Shown: positions 1-15,405, numbered from the stretch's first letter. The stretch is 64,000 bases of DNA from Yersinia frederiksenii ATCC 33641 (GCF_000754805.1 NZ_KN150731.1:2529886-2593885), one strand, 5' to 3'. Numbers and translations are program-made. Notes: generated by a model not told the origin, from the letters alone.

Positions 1-255
<255 letters not shown>

Positions 256-260
256 CTACC

Positions 261-542
<282 letters not shown>

Positions 543-553
543 TTATCCTCTAA

Positions 554-1381
<828 letters not shown>

Positions 1382-1394
1382 TTACTCCTCCGAC

Positions 1395-2951
<1,557 letters not shown>

Positions 2952-2971
2952 TCAATCGCTCAATGACCTGA

Positions 2972-3466
<495 letters not shown>

Positions 3467-3494
3467 ATTATACGTAAATACCAGCAGGAAGCAA
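3467..3494 (-). promoter_or_regulatory. Sigma-70 promoter of the S10 operon
   Basis: Reading the minus strand, TTGCTT (3489-3494) and a consensus TATAAT (3467-3472) are separated by 16 bp, followed by a GC-rich GCGCGGGC discriminator typical of stringently controlled ribosomal promoters. The start site would be about 180 nt before rpsJ, the same leader length as in E. coli. Confidence 0.85.
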
Positions 3495-3579
3495 GCTGGT
3501 GTTGAAAATCTATGCGAAAACTTACCAGATAATTTAATTAGGAGGGAATAAAGCCATTCGTGGGGATTCTAGTGAACAA

Positions 3580-3605
3580 GAGTGAGGCCAATATAGCCCT
3601 CACTC
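3580..3605 (-). terminator. Possible bfr terminator hairpin
   Basis: An 8-bp perfect inverted repeat (GAGTGAGG / CCTCACTC, 10-nt loop) lies about 50 bp past the bfr stop and before the S10 promoter. On the minus strand it is followed only by TTGTTC, a weak U-run, so intrinsic termination is plausible but not certain. Confidence 0.4.
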
Positions 3606-3653
3606 CCTTGACCCAGATACGTTATAGCTGAACTCTATCGAGTGATTTGTGAG

Positions 3654-4127
3654 TCAGTCTTTTGCCAGCTGGGCCTGAGAATAATTCTGAATTCCCAAAC
3701 GGTCAATCAGGCTAAGCTCGGTTTCAAGCCAATCAATGTGCCCTTCTTCTTCAGCCAGAATCTCTTTCAATAAATCACGACTGACATAGTCATGGATAGA
3801 ATCTGCATAGGCAATGCCTTCACGCAGATCTTTCGCGCCGGCGAGTTCAAGCGCTAAATCAGATTTCAGAATTTCTTCGACATCCTCACCAATATTCAGC
3901 TTGCCTAAATCCTGCAAGTTGGGAATACCTTCAAGGAATAGAATGCGTTCGATATACTTATCTGCATGCTTCATTTCATCAATGGATTCGTGATACTCCT
4001 TATCATTAAGGCGCATCAGTCCCCAGTTTTTAAACATTCGGGCATGGAGAAAATATTGATTGATAGCAACCAGCTCGTTTCCGAGTAGTTTATTGAGATG
4101 TGCAATTATCTTTTTATCGCCTTTCAT
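3654..4127 (-). CDS. bfr: Bacterioferritin (haem-containing iron store)
   Basis: Cytoplasmic 24-mer iron-storage protein of 157 residues. The start chosen is [20 protein letters not shown] because a GGAGGG ribosome site lies just upstream and this gives the family length; an upstream in-frame extension is ignored. Ferroxidase ligands Glu18, Glu51 and His54 and the haem ligand Met52 fall at their standard positions, and EEEGHIDW supplies the second-site ligands. It is followed by the S10 promoter and preceded by its reductase partner bfd (78-bp gap). In E. coli a prepilin peptidase gene lies between bfr and rpsJ; it is absent here. Confidence 0.96.
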   Translation of the reverse strand: MKGDKKIIAHLNKLLGNELVAINQYFLHARMFKNWGLMRLNDKEYHESIDEMKHADKYIERILFLEGIPNLQDLGKLNIGEDVEEILKSDLALELAGAKDLREGIAYADSIHDYVSRDLLKEILAEEEGHIDWLETELSLIDRLGIQNYSQAQLAKD

Positions 4128-4205
4128 AGATATACCCTCCGCTTCCAGTACTAAAAGTGTAGTACCAGATGGCAAAGTGTGGGGAAAACTTATCCCTGCT
4201 AACTA

Positions 4206-4400
4206 TTAGGCAACATCATTCATTTCTGGAATGTTAGCGCGCTCCTCGATCAAGATCTCTCTAGCCTGTCGAATGCACTTCCCGCAGTCTGTACCTATGG
4301 GTACAAGTTGACGTAATTGTTGAATGGTATGTGGATGGTGCTGACGTACGACTTTACGAATAACTTTGTCAGATATCGCATTACACAGGCAAACATACAT
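4206..4400 (-). CDS. bfd: Bacterioferritin-associated ferredoxin
   Basis: Small [2Fe-2S] protein, 64 residues, that delivers electrons to bacterioferritin to reduce and release stored iron. It starts [14 protein letters not shown]. The cluster ligands are visible as CLC near the N-terminus and CGKC about 32 residues later, the BFD-type spacing. The four-residue longer ATG start (MSHF-) is less likely, since the family begins MYVCLCN. Iron-starvation induction is known for the E. coli gene, but I did not identify a convincing Fur box here. Confidence 0.94.
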   Translation of the reverse strand: MYVCLCNAISDKVIRKVVRQHHPHTIQQLRQLVPIGTDCGKCIRQAREILIEERANIPEMNDVA

Positions 4401-4483
4401 AAAATGACTCACTTCTTAACCGATATTTCAAGTGTAAATAAGAATGCGAGTTATTTCAATTAAGATTATTCATCTTGGGCAAT

Positions 4484-4509
4484 AAAAAAGGGCGCCGAAG
4501 CGCCCTTTT
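4484..4509 (-). terminator. Intrinsic terminator of the str operon (after tuf)
   Basis: Minus-strand reading gives GGGCGC-TTCG-GCGCCC followed by TTTTTT: a 6-bp GC stem with a stable UUCG tetraloop and a U-run, 20 bp beyond the tuf stop. A-runs and T-runs on both sides mean it could also work on the other strand. Confidence 0.93.
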
Positions 4510-4528
4510 AACTTAATCAATAAAGCAA

Positions 4529-5770
<1,242 letters not shown>

Positions 5771-5784
5771 TTAAACCCGAAAGC

Positions 5785-7893
5785 TTATTTGCCACGGGCT
5801 TCGATAACGGCTTTAGCGACGTTACTAGGTGCTTCTGCATACTCCAGGAATTCCATAGAGTAAGAAGCACGGCCCTGAGTCTGAGAACGCAGGTCAGTAG
5901 CATAACCGAACATTTCAGACAACGGAACCTTGACGCGAACGGTTTTACCGGTAGCTGTATCTTCCATACCTTCGATGATACCGCGACGACGGTTAAGGTC
6001 GCCCATTACGTCACCCATGTAATCTTCAGGGGTTTCGACTTCAACCTTCATGATTGGCTCAAGCAGAACTGGTTTAGCTCGTTTGAAACCTTCTTTAAAG
6101 GCGATAGAACCGGCTAATTTAAACGCCAATTCTGAGGAGTCAACGTCATGGTAAGAACCGTAATGCAGACGAATTTTAACGTCAACAACCGGATAACCAG
6201 CCAGAGGACCGGCTTTCAGTTGTTCCTGGATGCCTTTATCAACAGCAGGGATGAACTCTTTAGGAATAGAACCACCAACGATTTCGTTGACGAATTCATA
6301 CCCAACGCCACCCGGTGGCAACGGAGACATGTCGATAACAACATGACCGTACTGACCACGACCGCCTGATTGCTTAGCGTGCTTACCTTCCACGTCCTTA
6401 ACGGTATCGCGGATAGTTTCACGGTATGCAACCTGAGGTTTACCGACGTTTGCTTCCACGTTAAATTCGCGGCGCATACGGTCAACCAGGATATCCAAGT
6501 GCAACTCACCCATACCTGCGATGATAGTCTGACCAGATTCTTCGTCAGTCCAAACGCGGAATGATGGATCTTCTTTTGCCAGACGACCCAGAGCCATACC
6601 CATTTTTTCTTGGTCGGCTTTGGTTTTTGGTTCAACGGCAACAGAGATTACTGGCTCTGGGAACTCCATACGTTCCAAGATGATCGGATTAGCTGGGTCA
6701 CACAGGGTGTCACCAGTCGTCACGTCTTTCAGACCAATCGCTGCTGCGATGTCGCCAGCATGAACTTCTTTGATCTCTTCACGTTTGTTGGCGTGCATCT
6801 GTACGATACGGCCCAAACGCTCACGCTGTGAACGCACTGAGTTCAGCACGGTGTCACCGGAATTTACAACACCAGAGTACACACGGAAGAACGTCAAGTT
6901 ACCCACAAACGGGTCGGTAGCAATTTTGAATGCCAGTGCAGAGAACGGCTCTTTGTCGTCAGAGTGACGAACTGCCGGAGTATCTTTACCGTCATCCAGA
7001 ATACCGTTGATAGCTTCAACATCAGTTGGTGCTGGCAGGTATTCGATAACCGCATCCAGCATTGCCTGTACGCCTTTGTTTTTAAACGCAGAACCACAGG
7101 TAACCAAGATAATTTCGTTGCGCAGAACGCGTTGACGCAGAGCTTTCTTGATTTCTTCTTCGGTCAGCTCTTCGCCGCCCAAATATTTGTCCATCAGCTC
7201 TTCTGACGCTTCAGCAGCAGATTCAACCAGATTCTGGTGCCATTCAGCAGCCAGCTCAGCCATATCAGCCGGGATCTCTTCGTATTCGAAGGTCACGCCC
7301 TGATCAGCTTCGTTCCAGTTGATCGCTTTCATTTTTACCAGGTCGATAATACCGGTAAATTTCTCTTCCGCGCCGATAGCCAGTTGCAATGGAACTGGAT
7401 TCGCGCCCAGACGAGATTTAATCTGACCAACAACTTTCAGGAAATTCGCACCCATACGGTCCATTTTGTTAACGAACGCGATACGTGGAACTTTATACTT
7501 GTTAGCCTGACGCCATACGGTTTCAGACTGTGGCTGAACACCACCAACTGCACAGTAAACCATTACCGCGCCGTCAAGAACACGCATGGAACGTTCTACT
7601 TCGATGGTGAAGTCAACGTGCCCAGGGGTGTCAATGATATTGACGTGATGTGGTTCGAACTGTTTAGCCATACCAGACCAGAAGCAGGTAGTAGCTGCAG
7701 AAGTAATGGTAATACCACGCTCCTGCTCCTGTTCCATCCAGTCCATGGTGGCTGCGCCGTCATGAACTTCACCGATCTTATGGTTTACACCGGTGTAAAA
7801 CAGGATACGTTCGGTAGTGGTTGTCTTACCGGCGTCGATGTGAGCGCTGATACCGATATTACGATAGCGCTCAATGGGTGTTTTACGAGCCAT
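5785..7893 (-). CDS. fusA: Elongation factor G
   Basis: Translocation GTPase, 702 residues, the usual length. The N-terminal G domain shows [18 protein letters not shown] (P-loop), DTPGHVDFT (switch II) and NKMDRMGAN (G4). Domains II-V follow, including the domain IV block [18 protein letters not shown]. The start [20 protein letters not shown] matches the family. It is preceded by an unusually long 212-bp spacer after rpsG and followed by tuf. It acts in the cytoplasm with EF-Tu during elongation and with RRF in ribosome recycling. Confidence 0.98.
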   Translation of the reverse strand: MARKTPIERYRNIGISAHIDAGKTTTTERILFYTGVNHKIGEVHDGAATMDWMEQEQERGITITSAATTCFWSGMAKQFEPHHVNIIDTPGHVDFTIEVERSMRVLDGAVMVYCAVGGVQPQSETVWRQANKYKVPRIAFVNKMDRMGANFLKVVGQIKSRLGANPVPLQLAIGAEEKFTGIIDLVKMKAINWNEADQGVTFEYEEIPADMAELAAEWHQNLVESAAEASEELMDKYLGGEELTEEEIKKALRQRVLRNEIILVTCGSAFKNKGVQAMLDAVIEYLPAPTDVEAINGILDDGKDTPAVRHSDDKEPFSALAFKIATDPFVGNLTFFRVYSGVVNSGDTVLNSVRSQRERLGRIVQMHANKREEIKEVHAGDIAAAIGLKDVTTGDTLCDPANPIILERMEFPEPVISVAVEPKTKADQEKMGMALGRLAKEDPSFRVWTDEESGQTIIAGMGELHLDILVDRMRREFNVEANVGKPQVAYRETIRDTVKDVEGKHAKQSGGRGQYGHVVIDMSPLPPGGVGYEFVNEIVGGSIPKEFIPAVDKGIQEQLKAGPLAGYPVVDVKIRLHYGSYHDVDSSELAFKLAGSIAFKEGFKRAKPVLLEPIMKVEVETPEDYMGDVMGDLNRRRGIIEGMEDTATGKTVRVKVPLSEMFGYATDLRSQTQGRASYSMEFLEYAEAPSNVAKAVIEARGK

Positions 7894-8105
7894 TTGATTC
7901 CTCTATTCCTAGGGCGTTCATTCGGTTAACCCATGCGGGTTGGCTGTTGAGCGCCCGCATGGTTATTCCCGCTTTTTCGTTTAGCCAAGATTGGCGTCTG
8001 CGCTGTGCGGCTACTCGCCGTACTGATGTACCGTCTCGTAGCTGCTCGCTGGCTTTCGCCTTGTCCTGTCGAAAAAACAGGAATACACAAACTACTACGT
8101 GGTAA
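7894..8105 (-). repeat. Structured 212-bp rpsG-fusA spacer
   Basis: No gene is seen here. The stretch is rich in inverted repeats. CCATGCGGG (7931-7939) pairs with CCCGCATGG (7954-7962), a 9-bp stem. A compound hairpin spans 8010-8042 (GCTAC...GTAGC enclosing GTAC...GTAC). A short hairpin lies near the rpsG stop (CCTGT...ACAGG around 8067-8081). The corresponding E. coli spacer is only about 28 bp, so this looks like an inserted repeat element carried in the str operon transcript. I could not assign it to a named repeat family. Confidence 0.55.
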
Positions 8106-9107
<1,002 letters not shown>

Positions 9108-9133
9108 CTACTGGCAGAGAACGAGGACGCAGA

Positions 9134-9162
9134 ATTTTATGGCTGACTATCTAAGGTGTCAA
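9134..9162 (-). promoter_or_regulatory. Sigma-70 promoter of the str operon
   Basis: On the minus strand a consensus -35 TTGACA (9157-9162) and -10 TAAAAT (9134-9139) are spaced by exactly 17 bp, about 85 bp before rpsL. The region lies just after the tusB stop, so tusB transcription may also read into it. Confidence 0.9.
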
Positions 9163-9184
9163 GAAATATACAGCATTGACTGCA

Positions 9185-9472
9185 TTACCATGCCAGTTGT
9201 TGCTGATGTTTTAGGGTCAAATCCACGAAGTGAGTATAGCCGATTAGCGATACATTGTCTGAAATTTGACCGGATAGGCCGCGCGCAGTAACGTCATCTT
9301 CCAATACAAATAGCGAAGCTGGGTTATTTAACAATAGCTTAAGGCTTTCACTGTTTTTCAAAACACTCATGACGCCATCTTGCAGAAATAAAATCTCATC
9401 TTCAGATGTGGCCAATCTCAGCAAAGCAGATAAATCGCAGTGATAAGGTGAATGACTGACGGTATACAGCAT
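9185..9472 (-). CDS. tusB: Sulfurtransferase complex subunit TusB
   Basis: Subunit of the TusBCD heterohexamer that relays persulfide sulfur from IscS/TusA to TusE and MnmA for 2-thiouridine formation at tRNA wobble U34. It is 95 residues, starting [20 protein letters not shown], the DsrH fold. It lies 19 bp after tusC on the minus strand, in the conserved order yheO-tusD-tusC-tusB before rpsL. TusA, TusE and MnmA are not in this window. Confidence 0.93.
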   Translation of the reverse strand: MLYTVSHSPYHCDLSALLRLATSEDEILFLQDGVMSVLKNSESLKLLLNNPASLFVLEDDVTARGLSGQISDNVSLIGYTHFVDLTLKHQQQLAW

Positions 9473-9491
9473 TATGGCTACCTAAATCCCA

Positions 9492-9857
9492 TTAAAAAGT
9501 CAGCACAACATCATAAGTTGCCAATTGGTGGCGCAAATTTACCGGAGATAATACCTCAACATCAAGTACCCAATCCGTCATTTTGTTCAATCCACGTTGC
9601 TGCAATGATGCTTCGCAGATATAACAATTCTCGACATCGTACAGGGGTAAGACACCGAAAGTCGCAATATAGTTTCTGGAGAGAATTTTTTCTGGTTGCT
9701 GCTGGGGTAGCAATTGCAAAACACCGTCAGAAATGAAGAATACACCTAAATCTTCACTCAATGCCGATGTCGCCAGTAAGGCATCTAGTCCTTCTCGGCC
9801 TGCTGAGTTGCCATGAGGGCCTTGGGTGAAAACAAAAGCAATACGTTTCATGGCCAT
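9492..9857 (-). CDS. tusC: Sulfurtransferase complex subunit TusC
   Basis: DsrF-like subunit of TusBCD in the tRNA 2-thiolation relay. The frame reads [23 protein letters not shown] and is 121 residues from the ATG at 9857, which overlaps the tusD stop codon as TAATG. The internal ATG at 9851 (MKRIAFVF) gives the 119-residue length annotated in E. coli. The coupling overlap favours the first start, but the choice is open. Its neighbours are tusD and tusB. Confidence 0.92.
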   Translation of the reverse strand: MAMKRIAFVFTQGPHGNSAGREGLDALLATSALSEDLGVFFISDGVLQLLPQQQPEKILSRNYIATFGVLPLYDVENCYICEASLQQRGLNKMTDWVLDVEVLSPVNLRHQLATYDVVLTF

Positions 9858-10261
9858 TAAAATTGCACCATACGATCGCAGGTCAATGCGGCTTCAGCCA
9901 ATGACCCTAAACCACTCAGAGTAAATCCCGGCTGCAGATTAGCGGCTGCCAGATTGAGTTGTTTTGCTTCATGCTGGTCTGTCACACCTCGGCGCAATGC
10001 TGCTGCCACACAAACATTCAGCGTAACTGCATGTTCAGCGGCCAGTTTTTGCCATGCCCGTACCAAATCAAACTCATCATTCGCCGGCGCGGTCAGCTGG
10101 TTGGCATTCAGCACACCTTCACGGTAGAAGAACACGCTGGTTAAAGTATGGCCGGCCTGGATAAGGGCTTGCGCAAACTGATAGGCACTGCTTGATTGCT
10201 GGGTGCCATATGCAGGCCCGGTAACCATCAGGCAATATTTCGCGACATTTACCTCGGACAT
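9857..10261 (-). CDS. tusD: Sulfurtransferase TusD
   Basis: DsrE-like subunit that carries the active cysteine of TusBCD and hands sulfur from TusA to TusE. It has 134 residues. The core [22 protein letters not shown] and the segment [13 protein letters not shown], containing the catalytic cysteine, are intact. The start ATG overlaps the yheO stop as TAATG, so translation is probably coupled. The N-terminus (MSEVNVAKY) is about six residues longer than in E. coli. Confidence 0.94.
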   Translation of the reverse strand: MSEVNVAKYCLMVTGPAYGTQQSSSAYQFAQALIQAGHTLTSVFFYREGVLNANQLTAPANDEFDLVRAWQKLAAEHAVTLNVCVAAALRRGVTDQHEAKQLNLAAANLQPGFTLSGLGSLAEAALTCDRMVQF

Positions 10262-10983
10262 TAACGATCGTGCCCGACGAGATCACCGCTTTTAAACTGG
10301 CGAATGTAGAGATAAACCGTGTGTTTAGAGATATTGAGCCGCTCTGCCACCTGATTAATGGCATCTTTGATATCAAAAATCCCTTTTTCGTAAAGATTGA
10401 GTACCACCTGACGATTCTTCGCATTATTGGAAACATTGCGGTCGGCATTCACTTCCTCGATGGTGAACTCCAGTGTCTGAGCCACCAGGTCATCAACCGA
10501 TGATGCAAAGTTTACTGAGGAAGGGACTTCTTGTGTTTCTGGCGGCATGAAAGTCTGAATGATTTGCGAGAAAGGCACATCCAGATTCATGTTAATGCAT
10601 AGCAGACCAATCACCCGCTGATCACGATTACGGATAGCGATAGTGACAGACTTCATCAACACTCCGCTTTTGGCACGCGTGAAATAAGCCTTTGAAACAC
10701 TGCTGTCGGCACCCGCCATATCATGCAGCATCCGTAGAGCCAAGTCGGTTATTGGTGAACCAATCTGCCTTCCTGTATGTTCGCCATTAGCAATTCTTAC
10801 CGCAGAGCTTTTTAGGTCTTCCAGTGAATGCAGGACAATTTCACAGTGGTTGCCAATAAGCATAGCCAAGCCATCAACGATAGCTTCGTATGATTTTAGT
10901 ATTTCATGGTCCGTCTGACTGAACGGACGTTCATCCAGTAAATCCAGTTCACTGGTTTCGCTACTGAGAAGCGAATTAGACAT
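10261..10983 (-). CDS. yheO: YheO-family PAS/HTH transcriptional regulator
   Basis: Putative DNA-binding regulator of 240 residues. The N-terminal PAS-like YheO domain covers roughly residues 25-140, including [21 protein letters not shown] and [22 protein letters not shown]-terminal helix-turn-helix is at about residues 195-235 ([24 protein letters not shown]). MSNSLLSSE at 10983 is chosen over the longer MVSS- start because it matches the E. coli protein. It heads the yheO-tusDCB operon. The ligand and targets are not known; a link to sulfur relay is only suggested by position. Confidence 0.92.
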   Translation of the reverse strand: MSNSLLSSETSELDLLDERPFSQTDHEILKSYEAIVDGLAMLIGNHCEIVLHSLEDLKSSAVRIANGEHTGRQIGSPITDLALRMLHDMAGADSSVSKAYFTRAKSGVLMKSVTIAIRNRDQRVIGLLCINMNLDVPFSQIIQTFMPPETQEVPSSVNFASSVDDLVAQTLEFTIEEVNADRNVSNNAKNRQVVLNLYEKGIFDIKDAINQVAERLNISKHTVYLYIRQFKSGDLVGHDR

Positions 10984-11177
10984 CGAAGACACCATCCTCT
11001 ACGTAAAGCCTGTCTCAATATCGTTGGCAGACTAATAACTCAATATCTTAGATTTTAAGTCTAGCAAAAATGCCGAGATAAAATCCTTGCGTTTGCGCGT
11101 GATATTGACGTTAAGCCCACAAGCCATAAACCGTCAAGTTATCAACGAGCAGAAGTGTAAATTGATAGATATACCGC

Positions 11178-11211
11178 AAAAAAAACCGCCACGACAAATA
11201 TCGCGGCGGTT
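11178..11211 (-). terminator. Intrinsic terminator of fkpA
   Basis: Minus-strand AACCGCC...GGCGGTT stem (7 bp plus partial inner pairing) followed by eight T residues, 29 bp beyond the fkpA stop. This is a classic intrinsic terminator. Confidence 0.9.
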
Positions 11212-11239
11212 ATCAGTATAACCGGGTAACTAAGCTAAA

Positions 11240-12058
11240 TTACTTCTTAGCTTTTGCGTCCGCAGCGGCAGCAGGCTGTTCTTCAGCAGCATCTGCTTTA
11301 GGCGCCGCTTTTATATCCAGCAGTTCTACATCGAATACCAAAGTAGAGTTAGCAGGGATACCAGGGACGCCTGTTTTGCCGTAAGCCAGCTCTGGCGGGA
11401 TAACCAGAGTGATCTTGCCGCCTTTCTTAATTTGCTTCAGGCCTTCGGTCCAGCCTGGGATAACACCGTCCAAGCGGAAGGACAGTGGCTCACCACGTTT
11501 GTAAGAGTTATCAAACTCAGTACCATCAGTCAGTGTCCCTTTGTAGTTGACCACAACGGTATCGCTGTCTTTTGGTGCATCACCGGTACCGGCTTTCTCT
11601 ACTTTGTATAGCAAGCCAGACTCGGTTTTCTTCACATCTTTTTCTTTAGCGAAGGTTTCACGATACTTAGCGCCTTTATCGGCATTTTCTTTAGCGTCCT
11701 GCTCCATTTTGGCCTGAGCAGAAGCTTTTACGCGTGCTTCAAAACCTTGCAAGGTTTTTTCAATTTCTTCGTCAGTCAGTTTACTTTTGCTAGCAAAAGC
11801 ATCTTGTACACCAGCGATCAACTGGTCTTTATCCAGTTTGATACCCAGCTTTTCTTGCTCTTTTAGGGAGTTATCCATGTAACGTCCTAATGAAGCACCT
11901 AATGCATACGCTGCTTGCTGGTCATCATTCTTAAATGCGCTATTGGTCGTTGCTGCCGCATCAGCAGCTTTAGCTGTTTCTGCAGCAAAGGTCGCAGAGG
12001 TATTCAGGGTCAGCGCCATGGTGGTAGCCAGTAGCGTTACTTTAAACAGTGATTTCAT
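11240..12058 (-). CDS. fkpA: Periplasmic FKBP-type peptidyl-prolyl isomerase / chaperone
   Basis: Periplasmic foldase with chaperone activity, 272 residues. The start MKSLFKVTLLATTMALTL gives a clean signal peptide, cleaved after SATFA (about residue 25). An N-terminal helical dimerisation domain (FKNDDQQAAYALGASLGRYM) spans roughly residues 45-140. The FKBP domain follows (DTVVVNYKGTLTDGTEFDNS, IPGWTEGLKQIKKGGKITLV, PPELAYGKTG), then a low-complexity Ala/Lys/Asp tail. The E. coli gene is under sigma-E; a fitting promoter is visible at 12176-12203. It is transcribed away from slyX. Confidence 0.96.
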   Translation of the reverse strand: MKSLFKVTLLATTMALTLNTSATFAAETAKAADAAATTNSAFKNDDQQAAYALGASLGRYMDNSLKEQEKLGIKLDKDQLIAGVQDAFASKSKLTDEEIEKTLQGFEARVKASAQAKMEQDAKENADKGAKYRETFAKEKDVKKTESGLLYKVEKAGTGDAPKDSDTVVVNYKGTLTDGTEFDNSYKRGEPLSFRLDGVIPGWTEGLKQIKKGGKITLVIPPELAYGKTGVPGIPANSTLVFDVELLDIKAAPKADAAEEQPAAAADAKAKK

Positions 12059-12175
12059 CCATTTCTCCATTGGCTTAAGGACACTTACCCCAAGCAACGA
12101 TTATAAGTGTAACTTGTACTATAACTGCCTGTGCGAACACAAAACAATCTCTATGCTCATGCTATTAAGTGATAT

Positions 12176-12203
12176 TGAGACTTTTTTTACTACAAGAAGT
12201 TTC
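12176..12203 (-). promoter_or_regulatory. Probable sigma-E promoter of fkpA
   Basis: On the minus strand GAAACTT (12197-12203) and GTCTCA (12176-12181) are 15 bp apart, close to the sigma-E pattern GGAACTT-N15/16-GTCTAA. It lies about 120 bp before the fkpA ATG. fkpA is a known sigma-E regulon member in E. coli, so sequence and knowledge agree. No start site has been measured. Confidence 0.6.
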
Positions 12204-12342
12204 GTTTTATCGATATCTTGACCCTCGCAGAGCAATCACGGGGTTTTACAGGTAGAATCTGCCCTCCCTTGCCAATTTCCCTATGACCATCGGGTGGAAA
12301 GTGGCCTAAAGGTCTGATTTGCAGTCATGAGAGGTAATTAAG

Positions 12343-12561
12343 ATGGAACAATCCCTGTTTGAGCAACGGCTGGAAATGCTGGAAAGTCGTCTGGCATTTC
12401 AGGAAGTGACGATTGATGAACTCAATTTGATCGTGACGGAACATCAGATGGAAATGAGTAAACTGCGGGAGCATCTGCGTCTATTGACCGATAAACTGCG
12501 GGCATCCCAGCCTTCAATGCTGGTAGCAGAATCGGATGAAACACCGCCTCCGCACTATTAG
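12343..12561 (+). CDS. slyX: SlyX family coiled-coil protein
   Basis: Small protein of 72 residues with an uninterrupted heptad pattern ([26 protein letters not shown]) predicting a single coiled coil, and a proline-ended tail TPPPHY conserved in the family. Its function is unknown; the name comes from neighbourhood with slyD. A GAGAGG ribosome site precedes the ATG. It is convergent with slyD, the two sharing the hairpin at 12615-12641, and divergent from fkpA. Confidence 0.92.
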   Translation: MEQSLFEQRLEMLESRLAFQEVTIDELNLIVTEHQMEMSKLREHLRLLTDKLRASQPSMLVAESDETPPPHY

Positions 12562-12614
12562 CATCACATTGGCAGTAAGTGGCGCTGACAGAAACATCCC
12601 GTCGCGCTGATAGC

Positions 12615-12641
12615 AAAAAGCCAGCCGCAAGGCTGGCTTTT
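12615..12641. terminator. Bidirectional terminator between slyX and slyD
   Basis: Perfect stem AAAAGCCAGCC / GGCTGGCTTTT with a GCAA tetraloop. The A-run on one side and T-run on the other allow termination from both slyX (plus) and slyD (minus). Confidence 0.92.
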
Positions 12642-12673
12642 GACTGAACCCGGTTAACTCACCAAGTCAGATT

Positions 12674-13261
12674 TTAGTGGCAGCCGCAGCCGCCGCCTTT
12701 ACCACAACCGCCTTTGCCGTGCTCATGACCGTGCTCACCTTCATCATGGCCATGGCCGCCGCAGCAACCGTCACCATGTTCGTGGTGATGATCATGCTCA
12801 CCATGTACGTGACCATGTTGCAGCTCTTCTTCTGTTGCTTCACGGATAGCAACCACTTCAACGTGGAAGTTCAAATCCTGACCCGCCAGCATATGGTTAC
12901 CATCAACCACCACGTGCTCATCTTCAACAGCAGTGATTTCTACTGGTACTGGACCTTGATCGGTATCAGCCAGGAAACGCATGCCAACTTCCAGCTCGTC
13001 AACACCCATGAAAACGTCTTTCGGTACACGCTGCACCAGATTTTCATCATAGCTGCCGTAACCTTCATCTGCGTTTACACGCACATCAAAGCTGTCACCA
13101 GCTTCGTGGCCTTCGAGCGCTTTTTCCAAACCAGCGATCAGGGAACCGTGTCCGTGCAGGTAGTCCAACGGCGCGCTCACCGGAGACTCATCAACTAAAA
13201 CACCGTCTTCTGTACGTACCTGGTAAGCCAGGCTGACCACCAAGTCTTTTGCTACTTTCAT
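12674..13261 (-). CDS. slyD: FKBP-type prolyl isomerase and metallochaperone SlyD
   Basis: Cytoplasmic prolyl isomerase of 195 residues that also supplies nickel to hydrogenase maturation in E. coli. It starts MKVAKDLVVSLAYQVRTEDG; the longer start is rejected because GGAGAT lies just before this ATG. The FKBP core DYLHGHGSLIAGLEKALEGHE encloses the insert-in-flap chaperone domain (residues about 70-125). The C-terminal 45 residues are a His/Cys/Gly-rich metal-binding tail (HDHHHEHGDGCCGGHGHDEG, then KGGCGKGGGCGCH). That tail also translates spuriously on the opposite strand. Confidence 0.96.
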   Translation of the reverse strand: MKVAKDLVVSLAYQVRTEDGVLVDESPVSAPLDYLHGHGSLIAGLEKALEGHEAGDSFDVRVNADEGYGSYDENLVQRVPKDVFMGVDELEVGMRFLADTDQGPVPVEITAVEDEHVVVDGNHMLAGQDLNFHVEVVAIREATEEELQHGHVHGEHDHHHEHGDGCCGGHGHDEGEHGHEHGKGGCGKGGGCGCH

Positions 13262-13355
13262 GATATCTCCTACCCTTGGAACAAAAATTGGCACAGATTG
13301 TAGCGGAAATCTGCACCGCTGTACCCTCCAGCATAAAAAATCGCGAAGGATAACG

Positions 13356-13574
13356 CTACTCCGGATGGAAAATACCGATCACTTGTTCATTGGCGCGAAC
13401 ATGTTGACTGACTTGTTCATCCGTCTGACGCTGATGGTGACCGCACTTCACACACTCCACCACTTCAACCTGATCCTCACGCCATAACGCTAGTGTATCC
13501 AATGCCTTACATTGAGGACAAACGGCTCCGGCGATAAATCTCTTACGTGTTCTCGTCTGGTTATTTGACGTCAT
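13356..13574 (-). CDS. yheV: YheV family putative zinc-ribbon protein
   Basis: Small protein of 72 residues from the ATG at 13574 (MTSNNQTRTRKRFIAG). Two CxxC pairs (CPQC and CVKC, 18-19 residues apart) predict a zinc ribbon, and the ending EQVIGIFHPE is the family signature. The chosen start lies 20 bp after the kefB stop with a GGCGGAG ribosome site inside that gap; a longer start at 13607-13616 would overlap kefB. It is co-directional with kefB and slyD. Its function is unknown. Confidence 0.88.
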   Translation of the reverse strand: MTSNNQTRTRKRFIAGAVCPQCKALDTLALWREDQVEVVECVKCGHHQRQTDEQVSQHVRANEQVIGIFHPE

Positions 13575-13593
13575 TTTACCGTTTTCTCCGCCA

Positions 13594-15402
13594 TTATTCA
13601 TATTCATCCCACCCATCTAATTGCCGACTTTCATGCAGCATTTCTCGTTGGAAAATATCTTCCAGCTCGCGACGGGCTTCTTTGATTCTGGAAATTTGCG
13701 CCACATCCCCATGATGCTGTGGCACCAATTCACGTAACATGCGCATATCAAGACGGCGGAAATGTTGTTGCGCCCGGTAGGCCTGATGTGGATGCATACC
13801 CAATTCCAACAATGTTTTCCGCCCCAGTTCCAGCGCACTGGAGAAGGTCTCACGGGTAAAATCTTTGACCCCATTTTGCAGCAATTCATGCGCTTCAACA
13901 CGCCCTCTGGCCCGGGCAAGAATGTGTAAATTAGGGAAATGCTGTTGGCACAGATGCACCAACGTCATGGTGTCTTCTGGTTCATTACAGGTAATTACAA
14001 TCGCTTTGGCTTTTTCTGCCCCGGCAGCCCGCAAAAGTTCCAGCTCGGTGGCATCACCATAATAGACTTTATAGCCATATTTGCGCATCACACTGACAGC
14101 ACTGACGTCGCGCTCCAGCACAGTAATGCGCATTTTGTTCGCCATGAGTAAACGGCCAATCACCTGACCAAATCGCCCAAAGCCAACAATAATCACCTGT
14201 GGGTCATTATCTTCAACAAACGGCTTTTCATCACTCTCTTCTTGCGCGTTGTAGCGGCGAATCAAAATGCGATCGATAAGCTGCATCAGCAGAGGCGTCG
14301 TCATCATCGACAGCGTTACCACGACCAACAGTAAGGCCAGTTGTTCGGCATTCAAAACATGCTGAGAGAAGGCGGCAGAGAACAAGACGAAAGCAAATTC
14401 ACCGCCCTGACTCAATACTCCAGCAAATTGTAGGCGTACCGAACGACGTAAGCCGAATGTACGAGCCAGCCCATACAGCACAGTGCCTTTGATAAACACT
14501 AATGCGACCACACCCAACAAGACATCCAGTAGATGCGTGAAGAGCACACCAAGGTTCAGCGCCATACCGACAGAGATGAAAAATAGCCCCAGTAGTAGCC
14601 CTTTAAAGGGTTCAATGGCAATTTCCAGCTCGTGTTGGAATTCACTTTCAGCCAGTAAAATACCCGCGATGAATGTCCCTAATGCCATCGACAAGCCCAA
14701 TGCATCCATAAACAGCGCAGATCCCAACACCACTAGCAAAGCTGCTGCCGTGAACACTTCCCGCACGCCAGAGGCCACGATATAGCGAAACAGAGGGCGC
14801 AACAGATAGCGGCCACCAATCAACATGCCGGCGAAAGCGGCAACTTTGATACCAATTTTGACCCAGTCATTGGCCGCCCCGCCCCCACCAGCCAGGATAG
14901 GAATCAGTGCTAATGCCGGGATAACCGCCATGTCCTGGAACAGCAAAACCGAGAACCCTAATTGACCGCCCTCATTGCGGTTCATCCCTTTTTCCCGCAT
15001 CAGTTGCAAGGCCATTGCGGTGGAAGACATGGCCAAACCGACACCGCCGATAAGCGCGGCCTGCCAGGCAAATTGGGTGAAATAGAGTAATGCCCCCAGC
15101 ACTGCGGCCGTTATCACCACCTGACAGGCCCCCACACCAAAGATAGAGCGCCGCAGCTGCCAGAGCTTGGCTGGATTCAACTCCAAGCCAATGATAAACA
15201 TCAGGAAGACGACACCGAGCTCTGAGAAGTGGAGGATTTCGTCAACATCACGTATAAAACCTAGCCCCCACGGGCCGATGGCAATACCCGCAATCAGGTA
15301 GCCCAATACCGCGCCGATACCGAGGCGTTGAGCAATAGGAACGGCCACCACAGCCGCGAAAAGAAATAATAAAATAGCCGTGAGTAGAGGCGAGCCTTCC
15401 AT
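13594..15402 (-). CDS. kefB: Glutathione-regulated potassium/proton antiporter KefB
   Basis: Inner-membrane K+ efflux antiporter of 602 residues that acidifies the cytoplasm against electrophiles and is gated by glutathione adducts. The N-terminal ~380 residues are a CPA2-type transporter with about 12-13 hydrophobic segments. A basic linker leads to an RCK/KTN nucleotide-binding domain from about residue 400 ([17 protein letters not shown]), with a trailing helical tail. The ancillary gene kefG lies directly upstream (3-bp gap), which identifies this as the KefB rather than the KefC paralogue. Confidence 0.95.
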   Translation of the reverse strand: MEGSPLLTAILLFLFAAVVAVPIAQRLGIGAVLGYLIAGIAIGPWGLGFIRDVDEILHFSELGVVFLMFIIGLELNPAKLWQLRRSIFGVGACQVVITAAVLGALLYFTQFAWQAALIGGVGLAMSSTAMALQLMREKGMNRNEGGQLGFSVLLFQDMAVIPALALIPILAGGGGAANDWVKIGIKVAAFAGMLIGGRYLLRPLFRYIVASGVREVFTAAALLVVLGSALFMDALGLSMALGTFIAGILLAESEFQHELEIAIEPFKGLLLGLFFISVGMALNLGVLFTHLLDVLLGVVALVFIKGTVLYGLARTFGLRRSVRLQFAGVLSQGGEFAFVLFSAAFSQHVLNAEQLALLLVVVTLSMMTTPLLMQLIDRILIRRYNAQEESDEKPFVEDNDPQVIIVGFGRFGQVIGRLLMANKMRITVLERDVSAVSVMRKYGYKVYYGDATELELLRAAGAEKAKAIVITCNEPEDTMTLVHLCQQHFPNLHILARARGRVEAHELLQNGVKDFTRETFSSALELGRKTLLELGMHPHQAYRAQQHFRRLDMRMLRELVPQHHGDVAQISRIKEARRELEDIFQREMLHESRQLDGWDEYE

Positions 15403-15405
15403 ATA

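Noticed and set aside
7237-7929. 230-codon plus-strand frame opposite fusA
   Set aside because: It lies entirely on the complement of the EF-G gene and has no homology that I recognise.
12677-13198. Plus-strand frame opposite slyD with a hydrophobic, Ala/Met-rich start
   Set aside because: It is produced by the complement of the His/Gly-rich SlyD tail; composition explains it.
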